From contig NZ_QQOH01000003.1 of assembly GCF_003345655.1 (NCBI RefSeq), positions 434,001 to 498,000 of the forward strand: a DNA stretch of 64,000 bases, in the 5' to 3' direction. The first letter of the stretch is position 1. Each line of letters starts with the position of its first letter. Both the position numbers and the translations under genes were made by a program. The notes beneath the pieces are model-generated. The model was not told where the DNA came from and made no database searches. It worked only from the letters and a program-made list of their open reading frames with translations. This document shows, piece by piece, positions 1-8,075 of this stretch. The stretch comes from Motiliproteus coralliicola (GTDB lineage: Bacteria; Pseudomonadota; Gammaproteobacteria; Pseudomonadales; Balneatricaceae).

Positions 1-180
1 GTGAACCAGCAACAATCTGGAATGGGTGCGGGCGGTGACGAAGCTGCCGTCCGGTCGGGCGACGACAAAACGGCGATCGAACGCCAGCCCCCGCTCCTCC
101 ATATAGGCATGATTCAGGTGAATACCGGTGGTGGACTTAATCGGATAAACGCTGATCTGACTGACGCAGGGGTTGGACAT
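1..180 (-). CDS. MOSC N-terminal beta-barrel domain protein (YcbX-like), 5' part
   Basis: This is the first 60 codons of a gene running off the left edge on the minus strand, with ATG at 180. The translation opens with MSNPCVSQISVYPIKST, then RGLAFDRRFVV and a VTARTH stretch. This matches the N-terminal beta-barrel that precedes the MOSC domain in YcbX-type proteins, which in E. coli take part in molybdenum-cofactor-dependent reduction of N-hydroxylated compounds. The catalytic MOSC half lies outside the window, so full length and function cannot be checked. No strong Shine-Dalgarno sequence was identified. The call rests on the SVYPIKS and RGLAFDR motifs. Confidence 0.8.
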   Translation of the reverse strand, partial: MSNPCVSQISVYPIKSTTGIHLNHAYMEERGLAFDRRFVVARPDGSFVTARTHSRLLLVH

Positions 181-292
181 AATGCAATACCGCTGTTGAG
201 GGACTGCTTGAAAGTAGCAGATCAAAACCCGTTTTTCATCAGCGGTTTATTAAAGCAAGGAGCACCGAATCAGTGATTCGATGCCGGATTGA

Positions 293-327
293 GACGAGCA
301 GCAGGAAGGAAGAAATTACTGCTCGTC
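293..327. other. stem-loop, 9-bp perfect arms
   Basis: GACGAGCAG (293-301) pairs with CTGCTCGTC (319-327) around a 17-nt loop. It sits between the MOSC gene and the inverted-repeat element downstream of dsbC. It could end transcripts coming from dsbC, but no T-run follows on either strand, so a terminator role is only a guess. Confidence 0.4.
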
Positions 328-347
328 ACTCCGAGATCGAGGACTTA

Positions 348-614
348 GGGAACCTGCGAATAAGTCTTTGCTAGCTTCTGGCTTTCAGCTTGGTTCGCAA
401 TCCAGGCGCAGCTTTGAAGTCATGTCTAGACCTTACGAAAAGCTGCAACGCAGAGTGCGGATCAAGCTGAAAGCCCCGCAGGGCAAGGCCTGAAGCACAC
501 AATTTCGTCGTTGCAACCTTTGCTAAGGGCGACGGCCATTAGCTTCAGCTTGCGTCTAGAACTTGCGTACTTCAGGCGCTTGCAGAAGCCGCAGAGACTT
601 GTTCGCTGGTTCCT
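348..614. mobile_element. MITE-like non-coding element with imperfect terminal inverted repeats
   Basis: The left end GGAACCTGCGAATAAGTC (349-366) is matched in inverted orientation at the right end by GGAACCAGCGAACAAGTC (613 down to 596), 16 of 18 identical. The similarity continues inward through CTTCTG on both sides. The trinucleotide TTA flanks both ends in direct orientation (345-347 and 614-616), a possible target duplication. The right-hand TTA is the reverse complement of the dsbC stop codon. Inside, GCTTTCAGCTTG (381-392) pairs perfectly with 463-474. No plausible gene lies within. The features fit a miniature inverted-repeat element, but the family is not identified. Confidence 0.55.
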
Positions 615-1366
615 TAGCTCTGATCGTCGATCTCTGCTGCCAGGCGGGCTGCCGGCAGATAGCCGGGCATCAGGCGGCCGCTTTCCAATACCAGCGCAGG
701 GGTCCCGGTGACACCGAAACGCTGCCCCAGGTCATAGTGATCGGCCACCGGGTTATCACAGCTCTTCGACGCTACCCGGGCACCGCTTTTGGACTGGGTC
801 ATCGCTTCATGCTGATCATCGGCACACCAGACCGAAACCATCTGCCGGTAGGTACCCGAACCGATGCCGGCGCGAGGAAAGGCCAGATAGCGGACCTCGA
901 TCCCTTGCTTGTTGTAGTCTTCCATCTCGCTGTGAAGCTTACGGCAATAACCGCAGTCCACATCGGTAAAGGCGTAAACCACCGCCTTGGTTTCACCCTT
1001 GGCCGGGAAACTGATATAGGTGTCGCTGTCCAACCCCTTCAGTGCCTCAGCCCGATACTGATCTTTGCGCTTCTTGCTGAGGTTCACGAACCGATCCTTT
1101 TTCAACTGGTACAGATTCCCGAGGACAAAATGGCTGGCATCGGGGCTAGAGAACAGGGTTTCTCCGCTGCTCAGCTCGACCTCGACCACCCCCTCAATCA
1201 CCGACGGCTTGACCGCGCTGACTTCGATCATCGGATTGACCTGCTGTAGCTTATCGACAATCAGCTTGCGCTGAGAGTCACTCACCTCGGCAGCACTCAA
1301 CAGGGAACTTCCCAGCAGCAGCGAAAGCGACAGGGGCAGAGAAAACAGAGAAGCGGATAAACGCAT
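614..1366 (-). CDS. dsbC: DsbC family thiol:disulfide interchange protein
   Basis: This is a periplasmic disulfide isomerase of about 250 residues, the usual DsbC length. A hydrophobic signal peptide (LFSLPLSLSLLLG) ends at an SAA/E site. The dimerisation domain is followed by the thioredoxin fold with the active site CGYC in FTDVDCGYCRKLH and the cis-proline loop TGTPAL. I chose ATG at 1366 because GAGG lies 5 nt upstream; an in-frame GTG at 1372 would overlap that ribosome site. It would repair disulfides in secreted proteins, including the periplasmic cytochromes encoded nearby, kept reduced by DsbD. The stop codon abuts the inverted-repeat element at 348-614. Confidence 0.93.
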   Translation of the reverse strand: MRLSASLFSLPLSLSLLLGSSLLSAAEVSDSQRKLIVDKLQQVNPMIEVSAVKPSVIEGVVEVELSSGETLFSSPDASHFVLGNLYQLKKDRFVNLSKKRKDQYRAEALKGLDSDTYISFPAKGETKAVVYAFTDVDCGYCRKLHSEMEDYNKQGIEVRYLAFPRAGIGSGTYRQMVSVWCADDQHEAMTQSKSGARVASKSCDNPVADHYDLGQRFGVTGTPALVLESGRLMPGYLPAARLAAEIDDQS

Positions 1367-1442
1367 GATCACCTCAAAATCTGTGAAAAATGGCCGTGGG
1401 CCCGGTTATAACACCCTTAGAGCGCTAACACCCCCAACAAGT

Positions 1443-2387
1443 TCAGCCACGGGGATGATGTTGTTGATGCAGTGATTGTAATCGGTGCTGGGCAATATGA
1501 GTATAGATCTGGGTTGTCGACAGACTCGAATGCCCCAGCAGTAGCTGGACCACCCTAAGATCGGCCCCGTGATTAAGCAGATGCGTGGCAAAGGCATGCC
1601 TTAGAGTGTGGGGCGACAGCGGCTTGGTAATACCGGCTAACGCGGCATACTTCTTAATTCGATGCCAGAACGTCTGACGTGTCATCTGACGACCCAACTT
1701 GCTCGGGAACAACACCTCGCTGTCACCGCGCTCCAGCAGTAGCACCCGGCCTTGACGCAGATAGCGCGCCAACCACTCGATCGCCTCTTCGCCCAGCGGC
1801 ACCAGGCGTTCTTTGTCACCCTTGCCGGTGACCCGCACCACGCCCTGGCGCAGATTCACCATCGACAACTCCAACCCCACCAACTCGCTGACTCGCAGAC
1901 CACAGGCGTAAAGCAACTCCAGCATCACCCGATCACGCAGACCCAGCGGATCCGATGGATCCGGCGCCCCCAACAGCGCCTCCACTTCGACCTCGGTCAG
2001 CACCTTGGGGAGCGGCCGGGATTTTTTCGGGTTCTCGATCCGCAGGGTCGGATCGGCATCGATCTCCTGCTCGCGCAGCTGATAACGGAAAAACCCCCGC
2101 AGACAGGACAGCGACCTCGCCGTGGAGGCACGACTGTAACCCTCACGCTGGCGGTAACTCTGGTAGCGACGGATCTCCTCGTGGCGGGTCTGCATCAGCC
2201 GACCGCCAGCCTGATCCAACCAGATCGAAAACGCTTTGAGGTCACGACGATAGGCACTGAGGGTATGTTCGCTTGAGCCCTTTTCCAACCAGATCGTCTC
2301 GATAAAGGCCTCGATATCGGCGTAGCCGGGGTAGTCGTACTTACCGTATTTACGGTTGACGGATTCTGGTTTGGGCTTGGTTTTCAT
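1443..2387 (-). CDS. xerD: site-specific tyrosine recombinase XerD
   Basis: XerD acts with XerC at dif to resolve chromosome dimers. The 314-residue protein has the N-terminal SAM-like core-binding domain (IEAFIETIWLEKGSSEHTL) and the catalytic domain with all key residues: Arg in ACGLRVSELV, Lys in TGKGDKERLVPL, HTLRHAFATHLL, GHSSLSTTQIYTH, with Tyr as nucleophile. The start at 2387 (MKTKPKPES) gives normal length; an upstream in-frame start at 2456 would add 23 residues of unlikely sequence. Like many gammaproteobacterial xerD genes it lies just upstream of dsbC in transcription order, which supports the XerD rather than XerC assignment. Confidence 0.93.
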   Translation of the reverse strand: MKTKPKPESVNRKYGKYDYPGYADIEAFIETIWLEKGSSEHTLSAYRRDLKAFSIWLDQAGGRLMQTRHEEIRRYQSYRQREGYSRASTARSLSCLRGFFRYQLREQEIDADPTLRIENPKKSRPLPKVLTEVEVEALLGAPDPSDPLGLRDRVMLELLYACGLRVSELVGLELSMVNLRQGVVRVTGKGDKERLVPLGEEAIEWLARYLRQGRVLLLERGDSEVLFPSKLGRQMTRQTFWHRIKKYAALAGITKPLSPHTLRHAFATHLLNHGADLRVVQLLLGHSSLSTTQIYTHIAQHRLQSLHQQHHPRG

Positions 2388-3046
2388 GGCGCCTTTTATA
2401 CCACCGCAATGGATGTTCAAGCGAGCAATAGCACTACTGAAAGAAGAATCGATCATGGATGAATTGAATTGCGCATTTCCGGCGCCTTAAGGATATGCGC
2501 CGCCATATCCTTAAGAACCCTAGGCGGCCCCTGCGAAAACGCCCTGCGGGTACGCGCCCGTGGCGCTATAAACCCCGGCCTAAGGCGGGCCGAAGGGGCA
2601 TCCATGCCCCTGCGACCCGTCGCGTCGTCCATGACACGACCCTGAAGGGCCTGTTTCAGTCCGCGGTTTACCGTTTTCGAAGGGGAATAGGGTGCAAGCC
2701 GTCAATCCGTTTTTTGGTCGAAGACCTGCCATTGCTGCCGTTGAGCACGTAAGCGGAATTCGGATCAGGCCCTCTTTTTCAAAAGAGGGGCGAGGCAGGG
2801 ACGCCGAGCCGCAGCGTCGGGGCAGGAGCCCCGTTGCTGCGCCCCGAATTTTGCTTACGCGCGCAGTGAACCCGTCAGGGCGGCAGCAGGCGGCTGGCAC
2901 CAAAAGCGTTTTTTGCTTCGTTTTTGTCGCGACTGACAAAAATGAAGGCGCCCGGCGGGGCGCAACAAAACGTTGAAAACAACCGCGATAAATCCGTACA
3001 AACCTTGAATTACAGTCCAGCCACCTTCCCAACCATTACCGCAGAC
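2388..3046. other. palindrome-rich non-coding region
   Basis: About 660 nt separate xerD from the terminator of the downstream cytochrome gene. The frames here have biased composition and no recognisable protein family. The stretch contains perfect palindromes: CTTAAGGATATG/CATATCCTTAAG (2486-2515), GGGGCAT/ATGCCCC (2595-2610) and CCCTCTTTT/AAAAGAGGG (2770-2789), plus GC-rich runs. This composition resembles dispersed intergenic repeats, but no second copy occurs in this window. Confidence 0.5.
2486..2515. repeat. 12-bp perfect inverted repeat, 6-nt spacer
   Basis: CTTAAGGATATG (2486-2497) and CATATCCTTAAG (2504-2515) are exact reverse complements separated by CGCCGC. It lies about 100 nt upstream of the xerD start. 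It could be a protein-binding palindrome or the end of a repeated element. It has no T-run and is not an obvious terminator. Confidence 0.6.
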
Positions 3047-3081
3047 AAAAAAACCGGAAGGCTCTCACCCTCCGGTTTTTT
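3047..3081 (-). terminator. rho-independent terminator of the octaheme cytochrome gene
   Basis: The stem pairs ACCGGA (3053-3058) plus GG (3060-3061) with CC (3068-3069) plus TCCGGT (3071-3076), with one internal mismatch. It is flanked by A-runs on one side and T-runs on the other, so it could work in both directions. It lies about 40 nt past the stop of the minus-strand cytochrome gene at 3120. Confidence 0.8.
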
Positions 3082-3119
3082 ATCTTCAGACTCGCTCAGG
3101 TCAACCCGAGCTATCCGAG

Positions 3120-5822
3120 TTACATGCCGACTGCGTTCACCTCAACATCGAAGTTATCGAAGCCCAGCTTGTAGCCCAGAGATACGTGGTGGTAACGAGC
3201 GTTGGTGTAGTCGTCGTGGATGGCGAAACCGAAGTTGTAAGTTTGACCCACATCCAGGCTGACATCACCGGCGTTGTCGGACTTCAACGGACGCTTGAAA
3301 TCAACAACCCAGAAACCATCTTCCAGCTTCGCATTGGCAGTGGAGATCGGAGTTTCGTCCATCATACGGTCTGCCAGAATGGCACCGTTCTCAAGCTTCT
3401 GCTCATCGACCTTGTAGCGGATGATGTCCATGAAGCGACCAGCTTCCAGCTCGGCCTTGATCTCGTCGTCAGACTTGCGCTTGTCCCAGCCGCCCATCGC
3501 CTTACCGCGACGGCCTTTGACTTCGATCTTGGTACGGCTTTCGGTCAGGTACTTGGTAACTTCCTGGCCTTCCGGATCGAACGGCATGGAGTCGGCATCG
3601 GCGTGACAGGTGCCCCAGCAGCCGGCACGATCGGCGTATTCAACCGCGTCGGTGGACAGCATAAAGGCGATCTTGATGCGGTTGGCCGGGTCCATCTTGT
3701 CACCGCTGGACTCGCTGGTGTCTTCCCACTTGAAGCGCAGGTACAGGTTCTCACCGTCATGGGAAGCCTGCACACCGACCGGGATACCAGCTCGCTTACC
3801 GGCGATCACGCTTGGCTCCAGCTTCTCACCGGTGACAATCTTCTGGCCCATGTCGGCGGTTTCTTCGTCATGGCAATCGACGCAGCGGTCACCGCTCTTG
3901 AAGGCACGACCACCGCCGTGCTTACCGGACTTGTGCTTACCGCCCAGCGTCCACTCGATAGAGGCTTCACCCGGGTAGAACAGGGTGATATCGCGGACCG
4001 GTACACCGGACCAGTCGACATCGCTGGCACCACCGGCGGCAGGTGCTGCTGCCGGAGCAGCAGCTGGTGCCGCGGCCGCTGCGGTTGCAGCAGGCGCTTG
4101 CGCCAGCGCTTCAGCCTGGACCGCATTCACTTCCACATCGAAGTTGTCGAAGCCCAGCTTGTAGCCCAGGGATACGTGGTGGTAACGGGCGTTGGTGTAA
4201 TCATCGTGGATCGCGAAGCCAAAGTTGTAGATCTGGCCCATATCCAGGTTGATATCACCTTTGTTGTCAGACTTCAGCGGACGCTTGAACTCGACAACCC
4301 AGACACCGTCTTCCAGCTTGGCATTGGCCATCGAGATCGGAGTCTCGTCCATCAGGCGATCGGCCAGGATGGCACCGTTCTCAACTTTCTTCTCATCAAC
4401 CTTGTAGCGGATGATGTCCATGAAGCGACCGGCTTCCAGTTCCGCGGCGATCTCGTCATCGGTCTTGCGCTTGTCCCAGCCGCCCATCGCTTTACCGCGA
4501 CGGCCTTTGACTTCAATCTTGGTACGGCTTTCGGTCAGGTACTTGGTAACTTCCTGGCCTTCCGGATCGAACGGCATGCTATCGGCATCGGCGTGACAGG
4601 TACCCCAGCAGCCGGCACGATCGGCGTATTCAACCGCGTCGCTGGACAGCATGAAGGCGATCTTGATGCGGTTAGCCGGATCCATCTTGTCACCGCTGGA
4701 CTCGGTGGTGTCAGGCCATTCGAAGCGCAGGTACAGGTTGTCGGCATCGTGGGCCGCCTTAACGCTGACCGGAATCGCACCACGCTTGCCGGCGATCACA
4801 TTCGGCTCGAGCTTCTCGCCGGTAACCATCTTCTGGCCCATATCGGCGGTTTCTTCGTCGTGGCAGTCTGCGCAACGGTCACCGCTCTTGAAGGCGCGAC
4901 CACCGCCGTGCTTGCCAGTCTTGTGCTTACCGCCCAGAGTCCATTCGATGGAGGCTTCACCCGGGTAGAACAGGGTGATGTCGCGAGCCGGAACACCGGA
5001 CCAGTCGACAAAGCTACCACCACCGGCAGGGGCTGCGGCCATCGGCGCGCTGGCAGCCTGCTCGGCTTTCTTGGCCTCGCGCTCGGCTTTTGCCTTGGCT
5101 GCGGCAATCTTGGCAGCTTCGGCCTTGGCCTTCTGCTCAGCTTTCTTACGGGCTTTCTCTTCCTCTTCCTTCGCCAGGAAGGCAACCCACTGCGGCGGCA
5201 GATCGATCGCCAGCTCGGGGTTCGGTGCACTCAGCGCTTCCATCTCTTCGTCGCTGAGCTGATCATGGACCGCCGTGTGGGCGATACCTTTGTGACAGTC
5301 GATACAGGTGTTACCAGCCTTCATCGCGTTCATATGCTGCTTACGCGCACGCGGCTTCTGGTTCTCCGGCATCATGGTGTTGAAGTCGTGGCAGTTGCGG
5401 CACTCGCGTGAATTGGTGCCTTTCATCCGTGCCCATTCACGGGCTGCCATCTCTAGCCGGTGTTCATCGAACTTCTCGGGTGTATCGATTTTACCGGTAA
5501 TTTTGCCCCAGACCTCTTTACTGGCCTGGATCTTACGAATCAGTTTGTACGTCCACTCACGTGGAACGTGACAGTCGGAACAGACCGCCTGCACACCACT
5601 ACGGTTGTTGTAGTGGATAGTCTGGGTGTATTCCTCGTAAACGTTGTTTTTCATCTCGTGACAACCGATACAGAATTCCATCGTATTGGTTGCTTCCATC
5701 GCGGTATTGAAACCGCCCCAGAAGATCACGCCGACAAGCATGAAGGTCAGGCCAACGCCAATAGACGTGCCAAGAATGATCTTTCGAGATAACAACTTAG
5801 AAAGTCCCTGCGGCATAGCCAT
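3120..5822 (-). CDS. NapC/NirT-type tetraheme cytochrome fused to two tandem ethylbenzene-dehydrogenase-like haem domains
   Basis: The 900-residue protein has an N-terminal membrane anchor (residues 14-36) and a NapC/NirT quinol-dehydrogenase domain with CXXCH at 51, 81, 141 and 173. A charged Lys/Ala/Glu helix (about 218-260) links it to two ethylbenzene-dehydrogenase-related domains at 272-568 and 602-898, joined by an Ala/Pro linker. Each has one CXXCH (317, 647) and one CX3CH (405, 735), making eight candidate covalent haems. The two domains differ at 29 of 297 positions by my count. NapC-type proteins pass quinol electrons to periplasmic reductases. The gene lies 130 nt downstream of nirS, so electron delivery to NirS is the simplest inference. 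Usual NapC proteins are about 200 residues, so this is a large fusion. Confidence 0.85.
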   Translation of the reverse strand: MAMPQGLSKLLSRKIILGTSIGVGLTFMLVGVIFWGGFNTAMEATNTMEFCIGCHEMKNNVYEEYTQTIHYNNRSGVQAVCSDCHVPREWTYKLIRKIQASKEVWGKITGKIDTPEKFDEHRLEMAAREWARMKGTNSRECRNCHDFNTMMPENQKPRARKQHMNAMKAGNTCIDCHKGIAHTAVHDQLSDEEMEALSAPNPELAIDLPPQWVAFLAKEEEEKARKKAEQKAKAEAAKIAAAKAKAEREAKKAEQAASAPMAAAPAGGGSFVDWSGVPARDITLFYPGEASIEWTLGGKHKTGKHGGGRAFKSGDRCADCHDEETADMGQKMVTGEKLEPNVIAGKRGAIPVSVKAAHDADNLYLRFEWPDTTESSGDKMDPANRIKIAFMLSSDAVEYADRAGCWGTCHADADSMPFDPEGQEVTKYLTESRTKIEVKGRRGKAMGGWDKRKTDDEIAAELEAGRFMDIIRYKVDEKKVENGAILADRLMDETPISMANAKLEDGVWVVEFKRPLKSDNKGDINLDMGQIYNFGFAIHDDYTNARYHHVSLGYKLGFDNFDVEVNAVQAEALAQAPAATAAAAAPAAAPAAAPAAGGASDVDWSGVPVRDITLFYPGEASIEWTLGGKHKSGKHGGGRAFKSGDRCVDCHDEETADMGQKIVTGEKLEPSVIAGKRAGIPVGVQASHDGENLYLRFKWEDTSESSGDKMDPANRIKIAFMLSTDAVEYADRAGCWGTCHADADSMPFDPEGQEVTKYLTESRTKIEVKGRRGKAMGGWDKRKSDDEIKAELEAGRFMDIIRYKVDEQKLENGAILADRMMDETPISTANAKLEDGFWVVDFKRPLKSDNAGDVSLDVGQTYNFGFAIHDDYTNARYHHVSLGYKLGFDNFDVEVNAVGM
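3129..4019 (-). repeat. intragenic tandem repeat, copy 2 (residues 602-898)
   Basis: This encodes the C-terminal haem domain of the octaheme fusion. It repeats the coding segment 4119-5009 with a 990-bp period; the proteins are about 90% identical. Confidence 0.9.
4119..5009 (-). repeat. intragenic tandem repeat, copy 1 (residues 272-568)
   Basis: This encodes the first ethylbenzene-dehydrogenase-like domain. It aligns without gaps to 3129-4019, with 29 amino-acid differences over 297 residues counted by eye. Both haem motifs are conserved in both copies. Confidence 0.9.
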
Positions 5823-5906
5823 CTCTCCGAAATCTAAGAGCCTTGTGGTTCTAGTTATAGGTACTGGTTATAGGTACAACTGAAGTACTGCGAGGGGGAA
5901 TGCAAG

Positions 5907-5933
5907 AACCGGAGGGGGAAGCCCCCTCCGGTT
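5907..5933 (-). terminator. 12-bp GC-rich hairpin between nirS and the octaheme cytochrome gene
   Basis: AACCGGAGGGGG (5907-5918) pairs perfectly with CCCCCTCCGGTT (5922-5933) around a 3-nt loop. It starts 20 nt past the nirS stop. The minus strand then reads TTCTTGC, a weak U-tract. It may terminate partly or stabilise the nirS mRNA end, leaving the downstream cytochrome at lower expression. Confidence 0.6.
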
Positions 5934-5952
5934 ATCAGGTTCAACTACCGGA

Positions 5953-7581
5953 TCAAGTTACGTGGTTGATACGGTTGTGGACGTTGAACTTACCAGTCGG
6001 TGTAGTCAGGCCCTTGATGCGGTACTTCTCTTCGAGAGTCTTCGCATCGTAAACCACGATTTCACCAGTGGCGTTGCTGTTGTCCTTACGGTTCCAGACA
6101 GAGACCCAAGCTTCAGAGCCGTCCTGAGTGAATTCGATGTGAACGGCAACCTTACCTTCTTCTTCGGTCACGCGGATGGTCTTAACGATCTCGCGAGTGT
6201 CCTTGTCGAAGACTTGTACGGACTGCTGAACTTCAACTTCAGGGTGCTTGGTCTGGTCAGCCCAGACGTACTGAGAGTCAGGATGGGTACGGATGAATAC
6301 ACCAGCACCGTCGGTTTCAACTTCGTAGCACAGCTTCCAGGCTTGATCCGGCTTGTTGATCGGATCGCTGCCCCAGACGGAAACAGTACCTACACCCAGG
6401 TGGGTAGTACCAGAAACCTGACCACACTCTTTGTCGATCCAGTTGGCGCCCGGACCCGGGTGCGGCAGATCAACAACGTCGATCAATGCTTCCAGCTTAC
6501 GAGTCTTGGTGTCTACGACAACCATCTTGTTGGAGGCGTTAGCAGCGATCTGGAAGTAACGGCCAGACGGATCGAAGAAGCCGTCGTGCAGGAACTTAGC
6601 AGAGTTGATCTGCTCGATACGCAGGTTGTCCAGGTCGGTGTAGTCAACCTGCCACATTTGACCCAGCTCCTTAACAGCAACCAGGAAGGTTGACTCGTTC
6701 GGAGTGGTGTAGATAGCAGCTACACGCGCTTCGTTAACGTACTCGCCATCAACGTTGATACCACGGGTGGATACGACTTTCAGCGGATCCAGGGTATCTG
6801 CGTCCATGATGACGAAGTGCGGCGGCCAGTAACCACCAGCGATGACGTACTTGCCGTCGCCAGATACGGCGATGTCACGTGCGTCGTAAGCCATCTTGGT
6901 TTCAGCAACCAGCATCTTGTCAGGCGTCTGCCACAGGTCGATCTTGTTGACTTTACCGTCACGACCGATGGTGTACCAGAAACGACCTACTGCATCTTTC
7001 GGATGGTCGACCTTGTGGTGCTCGGAACCCTTGATTACGTGTACGGCGTAACCAGTGTCCAGGTGAGCGATAACTTCTTTGGTGTCGCCGTCGATGATGG
7101 CAGCTTTACCAGCGTCACGCTCGATAACTACGAAGAAGTTTTCCCAGTTACGGCCGTGCAGCGGCTTAGTCGGGTAGTCTTCCAGAGCAACGAACTGCTT
7201 GGTGTGCTCCTTCATCATCTCCAGAGACATTTCAGGCGGAACAGGCGGTTCATTCTGGATGTACTTGGCCAGCAGATCGATGTCAGCCTTTTCAAAGATA
7301 TCGTCGAAGTTGTTCATGCCACCTTCAGTACCGAGCTCGATGATACGGCTCAGACGTTCGGTGCCCTTCTTCAGAGTGTCTTTCGGCAGCAGGCTCTTAC
7401 CAGTAGCGCCAGTCCGCAGTACACCGTGACAGCCAGCACAACGCTGGAAGTACATGGTTTTGGCTTTTTCAAACTCTTCCGGAGTCAGTGTCGGCGCCTG
7501 ATTGGCAGCCATTGCACTTCCACCTGCGCTCAGGCCCATAGCCAGTGCCAGAGTAGAGAGACCTAGAGTAGCTCGTTTCAT
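5953..7581 (-). CDS. nirS: cytochrome cd1 nitrite reductase
   Basis: NirS reduces nitrite to nitric oxide in the periplasm as a homodimer, the defining step of denitrification. The 542-residue length is normal. It has a signal peptide ending at AMA/ANQ, a cytochrome c domain with CAGCH at 48-52, and an eight-bladed d1 haem propeller with the motifs GYAVHVIKGSEHH, YDARDIAVSGDG and the C-terminal GLTTPTGKFNVHNR. The gene lies alone, with its own promoter upstream (FNR/DNR-type box at 7750-7763) and an octaheme cytochrome gene downstream. The haem d1 synthesis genes follow the same direction upstream, behind a terminator. nirM (cytochrome c551) is absent. Confidence 0.97.
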   Translation of the reverse strand: MKRATLGLSTLALAMGLSAGGSAMAANQAPTLTPEEFEKAKTMYFQRCAGCHGVLRTGATGKSLLPKDTLKKGTERLSRIIELGTEGGMNNFDDIFEKADIDLLAKYIQNEPPVPPEMSLEMMKEHTKQFVALEDYPTKPLHGRNWENFFVVIERDAGKAAIIDGDTKEVIAHLDTGYAVHVIKGSEHHKVDHPKDAVGRFWYTIGRDGKVNKIDLWQTPDKMLVAETKMAYDARDIAVSGDGKYVIAGGYWPPHFVIMDADTLDPLKVVSTRGINVDGEYVNEARVAAIYTTPNESTFLVAVKELGQMWQVDYTDLDNLRIEQINSAKFLHDGFFDPSGRYFQIAANASNKMVVVDTKTRKLEALIDVVDLPHPGPGANWIDKECGQVSGTTHLGVGTVSVWGSDPINKPDQAWKLCYEVETDGAGVFIRTHPDSQYVWADQTKHPEVEVQQSVQVFDKDTREIVKTIRVTEEEGKVAVHIEFTQDGSEAWVSVWNRKDNSNATGEIVVYDAKTLEEKYRIKGLTTPTGKFNVHNRINHVT

Positions 7582-7721
7582 AAGTTGGTGACCTCATTAA
7601 CGACTTAAATGTCTTTTTAGAAACCCTTAACAACAAGAATTCTGAGCCCATCGGCGATGTCGTCCTTTTCTTGGGTCATAACCACTTATGAAAGAGACAC
7701 TTATCTGATGAGCTGGAAAAA

Positions 7722-7763
7722 ATAGTAAACCCCTAGGAACTTTACTGACTTGATCCTTGTCAA
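7722..7763 (-). promoter_or_regulatory. FNR/DNR-type promoter of nirS
   Basis: On the plus strand 7750-7763 reads TTGATCCTTGTCAA, a full match to the TTGAT-N4-GTCAA box of FNR/DNR/NNR-type regulators. On the minus strand a -10 element TACTAT lies at 7727-7722. If the box is centred at -41.5, transcription starts near 7715 and this hexamer falls exactly at -12 to -7, a class II activator arrangement. It predicts induction by oxygen limitation or nitric oxide. Confidence 0.75.
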
Positions 7764-7881
7764 GTTGGCTATCCACATCAGCAAAGCTGATTTTTATCAA
7801 TAATTAACTTAAGAATTTATCAATAAAAACAAACAGTTAATCAACAGAGGCTTAACATCAGCAAATATTTTATTTAAAATT

Positions 7882-7909
7882 AGCGACGTCTAATTAAGTC
7901 GCTTTTTTT
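7882..7909 (+). terminator. plus-strand hairpin with T-run upstream of nirS
   Basis: AGCGAC (7882-7887) pairs with GTCGCT (7898-7903) and runs into seven Ts (7903-7909). No plus-strand gene precedes it, so what it would terminate is unclear. An antisense or small RNA from the nirS upstream region is one option; chance in AT-rich DNA is another. Confidence 0.45.
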
Positions 7910-8002
7910 AGTGCACAGATGGGTTTTATTTTTTCAAAAGGGTACAAATTTTTATCATTTCAAAGAAATTTCGCCTTTCACTCTCGATATGCACTCTGTC
8001 GG

Positions 8003-8033
8003 CAAAAAGAAAACGGCCCCTTACGGAGCCGTT
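8003..8033 (-). terminator. terminator of the nirCFDLGHJN operon
   Basis: On the minus strand AACGGC...GCCGTT (8033-8028 with 8017-8012) forms a stem extended by CC/GG and is followed by TTCTTTTTG. It lies about 45 nt past the nirN stop at 8076 and separates the operon from nirS. Confidence 0.8.
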
Positions 8034-8075
8034 ATTTGAGAAAGAAGAGAGGTTGATTCTCTATTCTTGATTGGC

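Larger units (their letters stand above)
7582..8002. other. AT-rich nirS upstream region
   Basis: About 420 nt of markedly AT-rich DNA lie between nirS and the nirN terminator. It holds the nirS promoter, an ATCAGC/GCTGAT palindrome (7777-7791), and a plus-strand hairpin with T-run (7882-7909). I see no credible protein-coding frame. The nirS leader would be about 134 nt. Confidence 0.6.

Noticed and set aside
1-276. Plus-strand frame at the left edge
   Set aside because: The minus strand of 1-180 encodes a clear MOSC N-terminal domain; the plus frame is its shadow.
381-474. Possible tRNA or structured RNA in the dsbC downstream region
   Set aside because: The GGTTCGCAATCC string recalls a T-loop, but no cloverleaf forms. 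The pairing is better explained by the inverted-repeat element.
2580-3032. 150-codon minus-strand frame in the xerD upstream region
   Set aside because: Biased composition, palindromes within it and no family resemblance. It looks like a frame through repeat DNA.
3186-5411. Long open frame (741 codons) on the plus strand opposite the octaheme cytochrome gene
   Set aside because: It mirrors the codon bias and internal repeat of the minus-strand gene. The minus strand has haem motifs, signal anchor and family domains; the plus frame has none.
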